Positions 42,665 to 50,110 of a DNA stretch of 64,000 bases are shown piece after piece. The notes beneath the pieces are model-generated. The model was given only the letters and a program-made list of their open reading frames with translations. It was not told where the DNA came from and made no database searches. The DNA comes from Lachnospiraceae bacterium M18-1. GTDB taxonomy: Bacteria; Bacillota; Clostridia; Lachnospirales; Lachnospiraceae. Within the stretch, counting starts at the first letter, position 1; every line of letters starts with the position of its first letter. The translations under genes were made by a program, and so were the position numbers. The stretch spans positions 650,725 to 714,724 of the forward strand of contig KE159609.1 in the NCBI GenBank assembly GCA_000403295.2, given 5' to 3'.

Positions 42665-43471
42665 CTACATCCAGGACAATTCCAACGTATTGTTGGTTTC
42701 TTTTGCCTTTAGTTCATCTTTGATAAAAATATCCGTAAGCGCCGCCCAGTAATCTTTTGGCGGGAAATGCTCAAAGGTATTTTTCACTTCCGGGGTATTT
42801 CCGTTCAGGATAAAGATCTCACCGGATTCATTGATAAACAGTTTCTGGTGCCCCCTTGCCTGCAGGTCTGTGATCAGATCCATCAAAAGCGGCCTGCCAA
42901 TCAGGGAATACCAGGCTTCCGGATCTACATGGACGGGAGCGCCTGGTGTGGATGCCTGTGTGTCTTTCTGGGGTGTCAGTGATTTTAACGTCATCATGGA
43001 AACATTCAGATGTCCATATTTATCCATGGTGATCTCCGCAAAGTTATAGTTTCCGGTCTGAAGCGTCCGCACGCGGAAGGGTCTGCCTTTCAGCAGATGT
43101 TCCGCTGTCAGGGGCTTCTGGAATTCCCAGGCTGCTTCCGGATAAGCGGCTTTCATTTTATCCGTGATCTGGAAGCTGATCTGACGGATCAGCAGCGTCT
43201 CCAGGTCGTAGGTTCCATGTTCCGGTTCTGTCTCCCGCGGATGTTGGTCATGTGGGAAACGGAATTTTTTCAGGAAGAATGGGACGGATAAGCGCGGCAG
43301 CATTGGGAGCAGGAGGAAGAGGATGCTTCCAAGGGTTCCCGCAATGGCAATGCCGGCAATGACAGGCCGGTCTATCTGCTCTGGAGCAAAGAGCAAAAGG
43401 ATAAACAGGACGATGACGATAAAACGTAGGATCTTTAAGGATTTGTGTTCTTTTTTTCTTCTTGATTTCAT
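42665..43471 (-). CDS. Two-TM membrane protein of the operon
   Basis: A 268-residue protein with a basic N-terminus, two adjacent hydrophobic segments (residues ~14-30 and ~36-58), then a soluble domain of ~200 residues without recognised family (YDLETLLIRQISFQITDKMK; VDPEAWYSLIGRPLLMDLIT). The ATG follows GAAAGGAAC. A perfect 14-bp palindrome GGAACTGCAGTTCC lies upstream at 43504-43517. It sits between the SSB and MoxR genes. It could anchor the MoxR/vWA complex at the membrane, which is inference. Confidence 0.65.
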   Translation of the reverse strand: MKSRRKKEHKSLKILRFIVIVLFILLLFAPEQIDRPVIAGIAIAGTLGSILFLLLPMLPRLSVPFFLKKFRFPHDQHPRETEPEHGTYDLETLLIRQISFQITDKMKAAYPEAAWEFQKPLTAEHLLKGRPFRVRTLQTGNYNFAEITMDKYGHLNVSMMTLKSLTPQKDTQASTPGAPVHVDPEAWYSLIGRPLLMDLITDLQARGHQKLFINESGEIFILNGNTPEVKNTFEHFPPKDYWAALTDIFIKDELKAKETNNTLELSWM

Positions 43472-43556
43472 AGTCGGTTCCTTTCATGGATGAGATGGAA
43501 AAAAGGAACTGCAGTTCCTGTGGGGAGCTTGCAATTCCTCTTTCTGGTTTTTCTGG

Positions 43557-44384
43557 TCATGCGGTAAAGGGAAGCCTCATTGCCATGCTTTCCGGGATGT
43601 TGGTAAAACCGTCTCCGGCAAATGAGCCTTGTGCGGCCTGGCCGTACTGTGTATTTCCGGTTATTAGCTGCATCTGGTTACCGTTGAATTGATTCTGTGC
43701 GGGAGCGCCTGGCTGGTAAGAGCCGTTCTGTGCGGTGCCGCCAGTGGGAGCATTTCCGCCTTGCGCAGCGCCGTTTGCGGAATAGTTTCCACCCTGAGCA
43801 GTGCCGTTTGCAGAATAGTTTCCACCTTGTGCAGCGCCATTTCCATTGGGATAGCCTCCGCTTTGTGGAGTGCTGCCATTGGGATAGCTTCCTCCCTGTG
43901 CAGTGCCCCCGGTGTTCTGGTAGTTGCCGCCAGAGTTGTTTTGATTCTGGTATCCGCCGGCTCCCGGTGTTGCAGCGCCGCCATTATAAGCTGCGGGACC
44001 TCCGGCCGGGTTTGTGCCGGGTTCATTTTCAGGCTTATTGGACAGACAGAACTGCCAATCCCTGACGTTGATCTTGGCACCGGAACTGGCCTGGCCGGAT
44101 CTCTGGCCCTGGCTGTAGATAAAGGGGTGAAGTTCAAGCTCTCCATAGACGTACAGGCAGGTGCCTTTCTTGACTCCGGCTTTGAGCAGGCGTTCTGCCA
44201 GGTGCTTGTTGAGGAAACACTGGTAGAAAACGGATTCATACTGGTTTTCCGGATTATTCTGCGAGTTCTGGCTTCTTTGTGAGGTGGCCAGGTCCATAGA
44301 GATGTACTCCGTACCGTTGTTCCTCCCCTGCTGCATGACGGGATCCTTGGTTACCCTTCCCATGAGATGAATGATTGCTGACAT
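43557..44384 (-). CDS. ssb: Single-stranded DNA-binding protein with a repetitive tail
   Basis: A 275-residue SSB. The start at 44384 (MSAIIHLMGRVTKDPVMQ) follows GAAAGGAGAA; the frame is open 27 codons upstream without a site. Residues 1 to ~110 form the OB fold. A Gly/Asn/Gln linker (~115-250) has near-perfect repeats such as AQGGNYSANGT. The C-terminus ends PESMAMRLPFTA and lacks the acidic DDDIPF tip through which canonical SSBs recruit partners, although a PF pair remains. It probably coats the transferred strand. It is the first gene behind leader B. Confidence 0.9.
   Translation of the reverse strand: MSAIIHLMGRVTKDPVMQQGRNNGTEYISMDLATSQRSQNSQNNPENQYESVFYQCFLNKHLAERLLKAGVKKGTCLYVYGELELHPFIYSQGQRSGQASSGAKINVRDWQFCLSNKPENEPGTNPAGGPAAYNGGAATPGAGGYQNQNNSGGNYQNTGGTAQGGSYPNGSTPQSGGYPNGNGAAQGGNYSANGTAQGGNYSANGAAQGGNAPTGGTAQNGSYQPGAPAQNQFNGNQMQLITGNTQYGQAAQGSFAGDGFTNIPESMAMRLPFTA
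43680..43950. repeat. Short tandem repeats in the SSB linker
   Basis: Imperfect tandem units of ~27-30 bases encode repeated AQGG-x-Y-x-NG segments. At least six copies are visible; two (43775-43830) are almost identical. Confidence 0.7.
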
Positions 44385-44468
44385 AAAATTCTCCTTTCTG
44401 CCTCTTGGCGTTAAAATGATAAAAATGGGTATAAGAATGGGAAACCCGCAATCTGGATTTCCCATAAT

Positions 44469-44597
44469 AAAAAAAGAGCCATTAAGCGACCGCAGGGTGC
44501 GGCTATCCTAATGACTCTGATTTCCAAACTTAAACTTGCGTGTGTCCTGGAAGAATGGTCCAGACTCCCGATATGGGATAACACAAAAACTTAAATA
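44469..44597 (-). ncRNA. Leader RNA B with terminator, upstream of the SSB operon
   Basis: Minus strand, 5' to 3': a GTGT...ACAC stem enclosing two small hairpins (CCC/GGG and CTGGA/TCCAG), then the conserved blocks CACACGC (44538-44544), GTTTAAGTTTG (44525-44535) and GGAAA. A terminator follows with outer stem 44476-44484/44509-44517 (one G-U), inner stem CCGCA/TGCGG (44490-44502) and a 7-base T run. Block order and terminator architecture match leader A. The SSB gene starts 85 bases downstream. Confidence 0.6.
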
Positions 44598-44604
44598 CAT
44601 GATT

Positions 44605-44633
44605 ATAGTAACACAAGATATAGATTAAGTCAA
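44605..44633 (-). promoter_or_regulatory. Promoter of leader B
   Basis: Minus strand: -35 TTGACT (44633-44628), 17-base spacer, -10 TACTAT (44610-44605), overlapped by TATAAT. Spacer and flanks resemble the leader A promoter (shared AATC, ATAT, GTGTTA). Confidence 0.7.
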
Positions 44634-45014
44634 TGAAATAAAAACTATATATAGAATTATGAAGGATGAGAAAGAGCAAGATAGATGACTTTTTGAAAAT
44701 GAACAGGTTGTTAATTATTATTAAAAATGCTAGTATAAGGATAAAGAAAATGATTTTGATGATAAGATGAGAGGTAACAGCCGATGACAGATACTCAGAT
44801 CATGATGACAAGGCTGTTAGATAAAGAAACACATCGTACATTGCGTATTCTTTACAAACATGTGTAGGAAGATGGCCTTTGGGCATTTGTCAAAAACTGT
44901 ACCAATGTCGGAACAGGGGGATAAAAACAATATAAATGTGGTTCTGCAGGTCAGGGTTTCTGCAAATGAGAAAATCTATGAAGCAATTCTAGTAGTAGGA
45001 GGTGTGATAAAGTT

Positions 45015-45200
45015 ATGTGTGATGCATTGAAAAAGCTTATGAAGGAAGATTTTGAAGAAGCGAAGCAGGTGACAAAACAGGAAACTCTGTTGGAAGCAAT
45101 TAAAAATCTTATGGAAACGATGAAATGTACTGCGGAACAAGCAATGGTGGCGTTAAAAATTCCAGAGGCCGATAGGGAAAAATATAGTGAAAAATTATAA
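45015..45200 (+). CDS. Rpn-type C-terminal small protein
   Basis: A 61-residue frame with TAGGAGGTG upstream. MCDALKKLMKEDFEEAKQVT and MKCTAEQAMVALKIPEADRE form the helical C-terminal end seen in Rpn-type PD-(D/E)XK nuclease proteins. The nuclease domain is absent. The good ribosome site suggests it could be translated as a free small protein; equally it may be a remnant, like others nearby. Confidence 0.5.
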   Translation: MCDALKKLMKEDFEEAKQVTKQETLLEAIKNLMETMKCTAEQAMVALKIPEADREKYSEKL

Positions 45201-45303
45201 GGATTTCCATATAGGGAATTTTGCAAGTAGAGTAGATAGTATGTTTATATGATTCATTGTGAAAGATGGAAGCTAGGCAGGAGTATGAGGGAAAGGTATT
45301 ACA

Positions 45304-45426
45304 ATGTTTACTACGGCTGATGAAGGGAATCACTATTTTATGTCTGTGGAAAAAGAAGATATGTTTATCACCAGGAACGGAGAGAAGGATGAAAAACTGA
45401 TGGATTTGAGGAGAAGTTTTTTATGA
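45304..45426 (+). pseudogene. Phd-like antitoxin remnant upstream of the PhzF gene
   Basis: A 40-codon frame (GAAAGG upstream) with SVEKEDMFITRNGEKDEKLM, which resembles the second half of Phd/YefM antitoxins. The N-terminal DNA-binding half is missing. Its stop overlaps the start of the PhzF gene (ATGA), so it could still serve as a translational leader. Confidence 0.4.
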
Positions 45427-46199
45427 AACAGTATATTGTTGATGCTTTTACAAATAGAGTATTCAGTGGCAATCCTGCTGCTGTGTGTGTGATGGATAAG
45501 TGGCCGGAAGAAAAGTTGATGATGCTGATTGCTGAAGAAAATAATTTGTCTGAAACAGCTTTTATCGTTAAAGAAGAAGCAGGTTATCATCTCCGTTGGT
45601 TTACACCAGGTACGGAGGTTGAATTATGCGGTCATGCTACTTTAGCGTCTGCTTTTGTAATGCTCAATTACTATGAAAAAAATTCAAATCAAATTGAGTT
45701 CAACACTCTAAGCGGAAAGCTTACCGTTGTTCGCAAGGGAAATCTGTATGAAATGGATTTTCCAACCTATGAATTAAAAGAAATTCCTGTTACAGTAGCT
45801 ATGGAGGAGGCTTTTGGTATCCGTCCAATTAAAGCTGTTTTGGGACTTGATTTGGTTTGTGTATTTGAAAATGAAGAAATTGTCCGCAATATGAATCCAG
45901 ATCAAAATTTGCTTATGAAAATTGAAGGCAGAATTCAAAATGCAACAGCACAAGGAAAAAATACTGATTGTGTATCCCGCAGTTTTTGCCCGAAACTCAC
46001 AATACCAGAAGATCCTGTGTGTGGTTCTGCTCATTGTCAAATTGCAGATTATTGGTCAAGGGTACTTGGTAAAGATAATATTATAGCTTATCAAGCTTCA
46101 AAGAGAGGTGGAACGCTTCACTGTCATCTGACGAAGAATGGTAGGATTCAAATCAGTGGTGAAGCTATATTATTTGCAATCACTGAGATACAAGAATAA
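45423..46199 (+). CDS. PhzF-family isomerase/epimerase
   Basis: A 258-residue protein of the PhzF family (diaminopimelate-epimerase fold). Visible signatures: VDAFTNRVFSGNPAAVC, the catalytic glutamate E44 in NLSETAFIV, CGHATLASAFV and EDPVCGSAHC. GAGGAG lies upstream of the ATG. Family members isomerise small metabolites; the substrate here is unknown. It is a slightly short but complete copy. It lies 63 bases before the TIGR04076 gene and may be co-transcribed with it. As cargo between ICE modules its origin may be recent transfer. Confidence 0.9.
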   Translation: MKQYIVDAFTNRVFSGNPAAVCVMDKWPEEKLMMLIAEENNLSETAFIVKEEAGYHLRWFTPGTEVELCGHATLASAFVMLNYYEKNSNQIEFNTLSGKLTVVRKGNLYEMDFPTYELKEIPVTVAMEEAFGIRPIKAVLGLDLVCVFENEEIVRNMNPDQNLLMKIEGRIQNATAQGKNTDCVSRSFCPKLTIPEDPVCGSAHCQIADYWSRVLGKDNIIAYQASKRGGTLHCHLTKNGRIQISGEAILFAITEIQE

Positions 46200-46262
46200 T
46201 GCAAATTCAGGTTTGTCTATTATTTGTAGAAAACGAACAATAGGATTCAACGGAGGCATAAT

Positions 46263-46655
46263 ATGAAGCATAAAGTAAAAGTTACAGTAATCGACAAAAA
46301 ATTATACCCTGAATTACAACAGGAATATTGTGCAGATTCTAATTCTGGAGCATGTCCTTGTTACAACGTAGGAGACGAATTTATCTTTTATCGTGATGAA
46401 GAAAGAGATGATTTTTGGCATATGGGGTTAAACACGCTTGTAAAAACAGATGGAGACCCGGAAACAGTTTCTGGTGGTCCTAAAAGGCCTTTCTGTTCGG
46501 AGGCATGGGATGCCATTGCACGTTATATTTACGCAGGTTTACAAGGCGGTTCTATTATGAAAGGGTGGATGAAAGAAGAAAACACCATGATTACATGCTG
46601 TTCTGATGGAACAAGACCAGTAATTTTTAAAATTGAGCGTATTGATTATGAATAA
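46263..46655 (+). CDS. TIGR04076-family protein
   Basis: A 130-residue protein with GGAGG upstream. The pattern VKVTVIDKKLYPELQQEY, CPCYNVGDEFIF, FCSEAWDAIARYIYAG and TMITCCSDGTRPVIFKIERI is that of the TIGR04076 family, with the C-C-DG-RPV motif near the end. Function unknown. It follows the PhzF gene in the same orientation. Confidence 0.85.
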   Translation: MKHKVKVTVIDKKLYPELQQEYCADSNSGACPCYNVGDEFIFYRDEERDDFWHMGLNTLVKTDGDPETVSGGPKRPFCSEAWDAIARYIYAGLQGGSIMKGWMKEENTMITCCSDGTRPVIFKIERIDYE

Positions 46656-46659
46656 AAAT

Positions 46660-47236
46660 GTAACATCTTCAAAATCAAGTTTATGAATAAGCAGCGGACA
46701 GGACCCTTGTAAGGTATCCTATCCGTAGTCTGAAGTATAACTAAATACTGCTTGGCTGTAATAATTTTTGGCTTAATTCCGCTATAAATTCACGAGTGAG
46801 CGACGGAATGGATTTGGCTACAATATCAACAGATACCCCATTTTTTAAAATGTTTGAGGCTATCTGAATCTCAGCCTGTTTCAGCTTTTCAGCGGTATAT
46901 TCTTCGACAACTTTGCACATGATGGACGCTCCTTCCACGGTTTTCTTGAAATAAGTAACAACTTCAAAATCAAGTTATGAATAAGCAGCGGACAGGATCA
47001 CTGTATGATATCCTGTCCGTAATCTGAGATATAATTAAATACTGCTTGGTTGTAATATTTTTTTACTTAACTCTGCAATAAAATCATACGTAAGTGTAGG
47101 CGCTGATTTAGCGATGAGATCAACAGATACACCGTTTTTCAAGAGATTTGTTGCCATTTTTATTTCCATTTGTTTTGTTTTTTCAGCGGCATATTCTTCT
47201 ACAACTTTGCACATAAGAGATGCTCCTTCCTGGGGC
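46660..47236. repeat. Diverged tandem duplication, period 295 bp
   Basis: Unit 1 begins at 46660 and unit 2 at 46955, both with a GTAACA-x-CTTCAAAATCAAG start. Each unit holds a terminator hairpin (46695-46725 and 46989-47019) and a 59-codon minus-strand frame. The two encoded peptides are identical at 44 of 59 positions, so the duplication is old. Confidence 0.8.
46741..46920 (-). pseudogene. Rpn-type tail, copy 1
   Basis: A 59-codon frame starting MCKVVEEYTAEKLKQAEIQ and ending LLQPSSI. It is the C-terminal tail of an Rpn-family nuclease gene. GGAAGGAG lies ten bases upstream of ATG 46920, so expression as a small peptide is possible. It is the diverged duplicate of 47035-47214. No catalytic domain is attached. 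Confidence 0.6.
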
Positions 47237-47490
47237 GTTTAAAAGAATCTACGCAGCAGCATGTTCTGGAAAATTTGGGATACTGCCGACACTTTTCTTA
47301 ATATATTTCATTAGCTCTGCGATGTCGCTTTTGTCATCTATAGCTTTATTTACATAAATTTCGTTTTTTCAAGAATGATCCTTAATATTTCCTCTGCAAC
47401 TTCCTGATCTTCTGCCATTTTTTGAAAAAATACATCATCTATGACATTCAATTTTTCAACAAAGGCCTTTTGCTCTTCGTATGTCTGCAT
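47035..47490 (-). pseudogene. Decayed Rpn-family PD-(D/E)XK nuclease gene, with tail copy 2
   Basis: From ATG 47490 the frame reads MQTYEEQKAFVEKLNVIDDV, FFQKMAEDQEVAEEILRIIL, which is the N-terminus of an Rpn-type nuclease, then hits TAA. In a shifted frame the middle part resumes (IDDKSDIAELMKYIKKSVGS, ending TAG at 47251-47249), and the tail frame 47035-47214 (MCKVVEEYAAEKTKQMEIKM ... QPSSI) follows. About 150 residues of the catalytic region are deleted. Compared with intact members of ~280-300 residues this is a clear pseudogene. Confidence 0.75.
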
Positions 47491-47621
47491 AAAAAATCCT
47501 TTCGTAATCGTAGTGTAGTGATCCCTATATTTAGTATACCATGAATTTATGGATACTCAACGGGAAATTGTGTGTGTCCGGAAAATTCTAATGAAATAAT
47601 GGCCATGGTATCAATCACTTT

Positions 47622-48308
47622 TCAAAACTGATGAAATGAGATCTGTTTATTGAGATACAGATTACCAACCGCCTGCAGGACAGGATACTGAATATGATGC
47701 AGCTGTACTTCATCAGCCAATGTTTTGTAGGTGGCATCGGAATCTTCATAAAGCATCTCCCAGATTTCTTCCGGAGTAGCGGTCTTTGCACCTGATTCCA
47801 CACAGGAGAGTAGCTCCGCGGTGGTAAGGCTGGTATTCTTTGAAAGCTCCAGCACAACTTTTTCCATCGGCTCATATTTCTCTTTTTTCAGATATTTTCC
47901 AAAGTCAGCCGTCTTGATCTTACCCTCCAGATATAGATGAATACAGGAAAAGAACCGTACAGAAAACCGGTCAGCCACCGGCTGGATATGTAGTGTTCCT
48001 AAAAGTCGGTACAGGGCATCAATCCCAGTCAGCCCGTCTCCCTTTACGATCAGACCCCGCAGAAGGAGTCTGTTTAAATAATGGGAAAAGTCATCTGCTT
48101 CCAGATGAGCGGAAGTCTTCATTCTGGTATTGTATGCCTTTTCCAGTTCATAGAACTGCAGGATCTGGAAGGCCAGGCAGCTCCAGAGTACAAGTTCGTG
48201 TTCTGACAGCGCATATTCCTGTTGGTTATTGATTACGATCGGGACAGCCTGTCCTGCCGTATCCCGTTTGATTTTTAATGTACCGATTGCCGTGTATAAT
48301 GTCAGCAT
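47622..48308 (-). CDS. Hypothetical ICE protein (helical, winged-helix-like)
   Basis: A 228-residue protein with AGAGGAGGG upstream. The segment DDFSHYLNRLLLRGLIVKGDG resembles a winged-helix wing, followed by a second helical region (SLTTAELLSCVESGAKTATP, EEIWEMLYED). Not assigned to a family. It is the last gene of a three-gene unit with the sigma factor and DUF3268 proteins, and may be a regulator. Confidence 0.55.
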   Translation of the reverse strand: MLTLYTAIGTLKIKRDTAGQAVPIVINNQQEYALSEHELVLWSCLAFQILQFYELEKAYNTRMKTSAHLEADDFSHYLNRLLLRGLIVKGDGLTGIDALYRLLGTLHIQPVADRFSVRFFSCIHLYLEGKIKTADFGKYLKKEKYEPMEKVVLELSKNTSLTTAELLSCVESGAKTATPEEIWEMLYEDSDATYKTLADEVQLHHIQYPVLQAVGNLYLNKQISFHQF

Positions 48309-48328
48309 AAAAGTCCCTCCTCTTTGTT

Positions 48329-48913
48329 TTACGCCAGAAGCGCGTATAACTCATGGTCTTGTTTCAACTGTTTCCTTGCCTTGCTCTGCCAGGCACGCAC
48401 ATGGTTGGGCGAAACGCCGTAAATTGCGGCCAGTTCCGCACTGGTATATCCGCTCTGCTGAAGCCGGAGAGAAGCGATTCCTTTTCTGACAGGATTGCTG
48501 CTTGTGCGTTCCAGCTCTTCTAAATAAATGCCTGACGCCTGGGAGAGCATGGTCTGTTCTGGGGAAGACGTATTCCCTTTTAGAAGAGTAAACAGGGGTT
48601 CGTAGGGTTCCCCATCTTCTGTGGTAAGGAGCGCATCCAGGGAGCAGAAAGCGTTTTTTCGCTTTCCGGAATCCCGCCAGTAGTCGTAGACTGCATTCCG
48701 AATCGCTGTCTTTGCGTAAGGCGCAAATGCTTTTGCAGGATTACATTTTACAGCGGCATGGCAGAGGGCAAGATAGCCGGTCTGGGTCAGTTCTTCGTAC
48801 TCATCCTTTGATAAGTGAGAATAACTGCGGGTGAGTGCGCGCACCATCCGAGGAACGAGATCCAGATGCTCTTTTACGAGCTGTTTTTGTTTCTGATTCA
48901 TGGTTTCACTCAT
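48329..48913 (-). CDS. Second sigma-70-family sigma factor
   Basis: A 194-residue sigma factor. Region 2 is at residues ~10-80 (LVPRMVRALTRSYSHLSKDE, YEELTQTGYLALCHAAVKC, FAPYAKTAIRNAVYDYWR); region 4 with an HTH is at ~145-185 (SAELAAIYGVSPNHVRAWQS). GGGGGTG lies upstream of the ATG. It follows the DUF3268 gene by 11 bases. Only distantly similar to the sigma factor at 36489. Its promoters are likely those of transfer or regulatory genes of the element. Confidence 0.85.
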   Translation of the reverse strand: MSETMNQKQKQLVKEHLDLVPRMVRALTRSYSHLSKDEYEELTQTGYLALCHAAVKCNPAKAFAPYAKTAIRNAVYDYWRDSGKRKNAFCSLDALLTTEDGEPYEPLFTLLKGNTSSPEQTMLSQASGIYLEELERTSSNPVRKGIASLRLQQSGYTSAELAAIYGVSPNHVRAWQSKARKQLKQDHELYALLA

Positions 48914-48924
48914 AATGTCACCCC

Positions 48925-49335
48925 CTATCCCGCCATGGGCATTGAAACATGGTTATACTCCAGGACTTTGGATGCTTCCCTGATCAGCTGCTCGCACATG
49001 TAATCGCTGAATTCTCCGATATGGGCCTGTCCTCTGTCCAGACAAAATTTTTCCGCAAGCCACCGGTAAGCGTCCTGCCGGTTTAAGATTCCCTGTTTCC
49101 AGATCTGGTCAAAAGCCTGGTGCGCCTGAACACGTTTCCTTCGCAGGGCTTTATTGGCAAGGGAGCCTTTCGGCAGGGCAGTCCCAGTGATCACGCCTAC
49201 GTACGAATCACAGTCAGGGTAGTGGCTGCATACATAAACTTTGCCGCCGTAGGAACGGTCACCATATACATAGGATGCATCCCTTAGTATTGCGGGGCTT
49301 CCGCAGTATGGACAGCGTATTGTTTTCTTTTTCAT
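48925..49335 (-). CDS. DUF3268 zinc-finger protein
   Basis: A 136-residue protein. The N-terminus RCPYCGSPAILRDASYVYG, then VYVCSHYPDCDSYVGV, forms a four-cysteine zinc finger (CPYC ... CSHYPDC), followed by LPKGSLANKALRRKRVQAHQ, the diagnostic DUF3268 stretch. The C-terminal helices (IWKQGILNRQDAYRWLAEKF) complete the family pattern. These proteins are common in phages and ICEs of Clostridia and are probably nucleic-acid binding. The gene is first in its unit, behind the TACGTA operators at 49351 and 49393. Confidence 0.85.
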   Translation of the reverse strand: MKKKTIRCPYCGSPAILRDASYVYGDRSYGGKVYVCSHYPDCDSYVGVITGTALPKGSLANKALRRKRVQAHQAFDQIWKQGILNRQDAYRWLAEKFCLDRGQAHIGEFSDYMCEQLIREASKVLEYNHVSMPMAG

Positions 49336-49350
49336 AAATGTTCACCTCGA

Positions 49351-49411
49351 TTACGTACTGTATACGTAAAAAATAATTAGAAAGTAAAAAAGTTACGTTT
49401 TGTATACGTAT
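49351..49411 (-). promoter_or_regulatory. Two 19-bp operator copies upstream of the DUF3268 unit
   Basis: TTACGTACTGTATACGTAA (49351-49369) and TTACGTTTTGTATACGTAT (49393-49411), identical at 16 of 19 positions and 42 bases apart. A third related site is at 50011-50029. Confidence 0.65.
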
Positions 49412-49523
49412 ATTATAAGTAAAAAAATGGGGGATTCCTATAGGATGGAAGAAAAAACAGGTGCCAATTTGTCACATTTCCCCAATTTCCTCCAGTTAAT
49501 ACGTTAAAGTGTAAAAGTAAAAA

Positions 49524-49564
49524 GAGCATTGGAAAAAGATGTTTATGTAAATCTTTCAATGCTC
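49524..49564 (-). terminator. Terminator after the 49674 membrane-protein gene
   Basis: Stem GAGCATTG (49524-49531)/CAATGCTC (49557-49564), extended by AAAGAT/ATCTTT with a bulge. On the minus strand it is followed by TTTTTA. Confidence 0.65.
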
Positions 49565-49673
49565 ATGTGAGAGTCTGAAGTATGCTGCAAAGGCTGACGG
49601 TGACATGTTCTGTGTAGGTGCCTGTATGGGCTGCTTATGACAGCTTTCTCTACAAACTGCCGTGTTAGCGTTC

Positions 49674-49940
49674 CTAATAAAAGATTGCCTGTATCAGCGG
49701 AAACAGGCCGCTGTCAGTAAACCGTGGGTAATTGACTGCGGTAAAAATGAATTTATCGCAGAAATAGCGGAGCAGGAACAAAATCACCAGGATTACGCAT
49801 ACCCGGTAGAACATGCGTGTTTTCTTTCCTCTTTCCTTGTAGGGGAAGAACCTGCAGTACAGAATAAAGATCATAGGTATAAAAATGAGTTCCGTAAAGA
49901 TCCGGTCGATCTGTTGGATGATATTTGTCAGGTTCATCAT
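49674..49940 (-). CDS. Small two-TM membrane protein
   Basis: An 88-residue protein with TTAGGAGG upstream. Two hydrophobic segments (residues ~16-34 and ~45-62) flank a basic loop (YKERGKKTR), and the C-terminus is short and polar. A TACGTA-type operator sits 70 bases upstream, as for the DUF3268 gene, so the two are probably co-regulated. Function unknown. Confidence 0.65.
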   Translation of the reverse strand: MMNLTNIIQQIDRIFTELIFIPMIFILYCRFFPYKERGKKTRMFYRVCVILVILFLLRYFCDKFIFTAVNYPRFTDSGLFPLIQAIFY

Positions 49941-50010
49941 AAGGGCGTCCTCCTAATTATTTCCAAATGTACGGATTTAGATTGTCTAACCACGCAGTTG
50001 GAATTATTTT

Positions 50011-50029
50011 ATACGTTTTCTATACGTAC
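50011..50029 (-). promoter_or_regulatory. Third TACGTA-type operator
   Basis: ATACGTTTTCTATACGTAC, identical to the 49393 site at 16 of 19 positions. On the minus strand it overlaps a TATAAA/TAAAAT -10-like sequence upstream of the membrane-protein gene at 49940. Confidence 0.6.
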
Positions 50030-50110
50030 CAGGAAAGAAAAGTGCAACCTGTAGATTAAAAAATCTGTTGCGGCCATAAATACCAGCCTTATTTTTTGAT
50101 GCGGCTCAGC

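Larger units (their letters stand above)
44385..45014. other. 630-base region with leader B and short remnants
   Basis: Left part: leader B, its terminator (44469-44517) and promoter (44605-44633), all for the minus strand. Right part: AT-rich sequence with a 27-codon plus-strand frame at 44784-44867 (ribosome site GAGAGGT), ending in TAG after a protein-like sequence (MTDTQIMMTRLLDKETHRTL); it is probably a remnant. No larger gene is present. Confidence 0.5.
49336..49673. other. Intergenic region with operators and terminator
   Basis: No gene. Two copies of a TTACGT...ATACGTA operator (49351-49369, 49393-49411) with a TATAAT (49417-49412, minus strand) form the promoter of the DUF3268 unit. 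A terminator for the membrane-protein gene to the right lies at 49524-49564. The rest shows nothing I can assign. Confidence 0.6.

Noticed and set aside
43689..44282. 197-codon plus-strand frame opposite ssb
   Set aside because: It is the antisense of the repetitive SSB linker; the Ala/Ser/Gly repeats are a reading-frame artefact.
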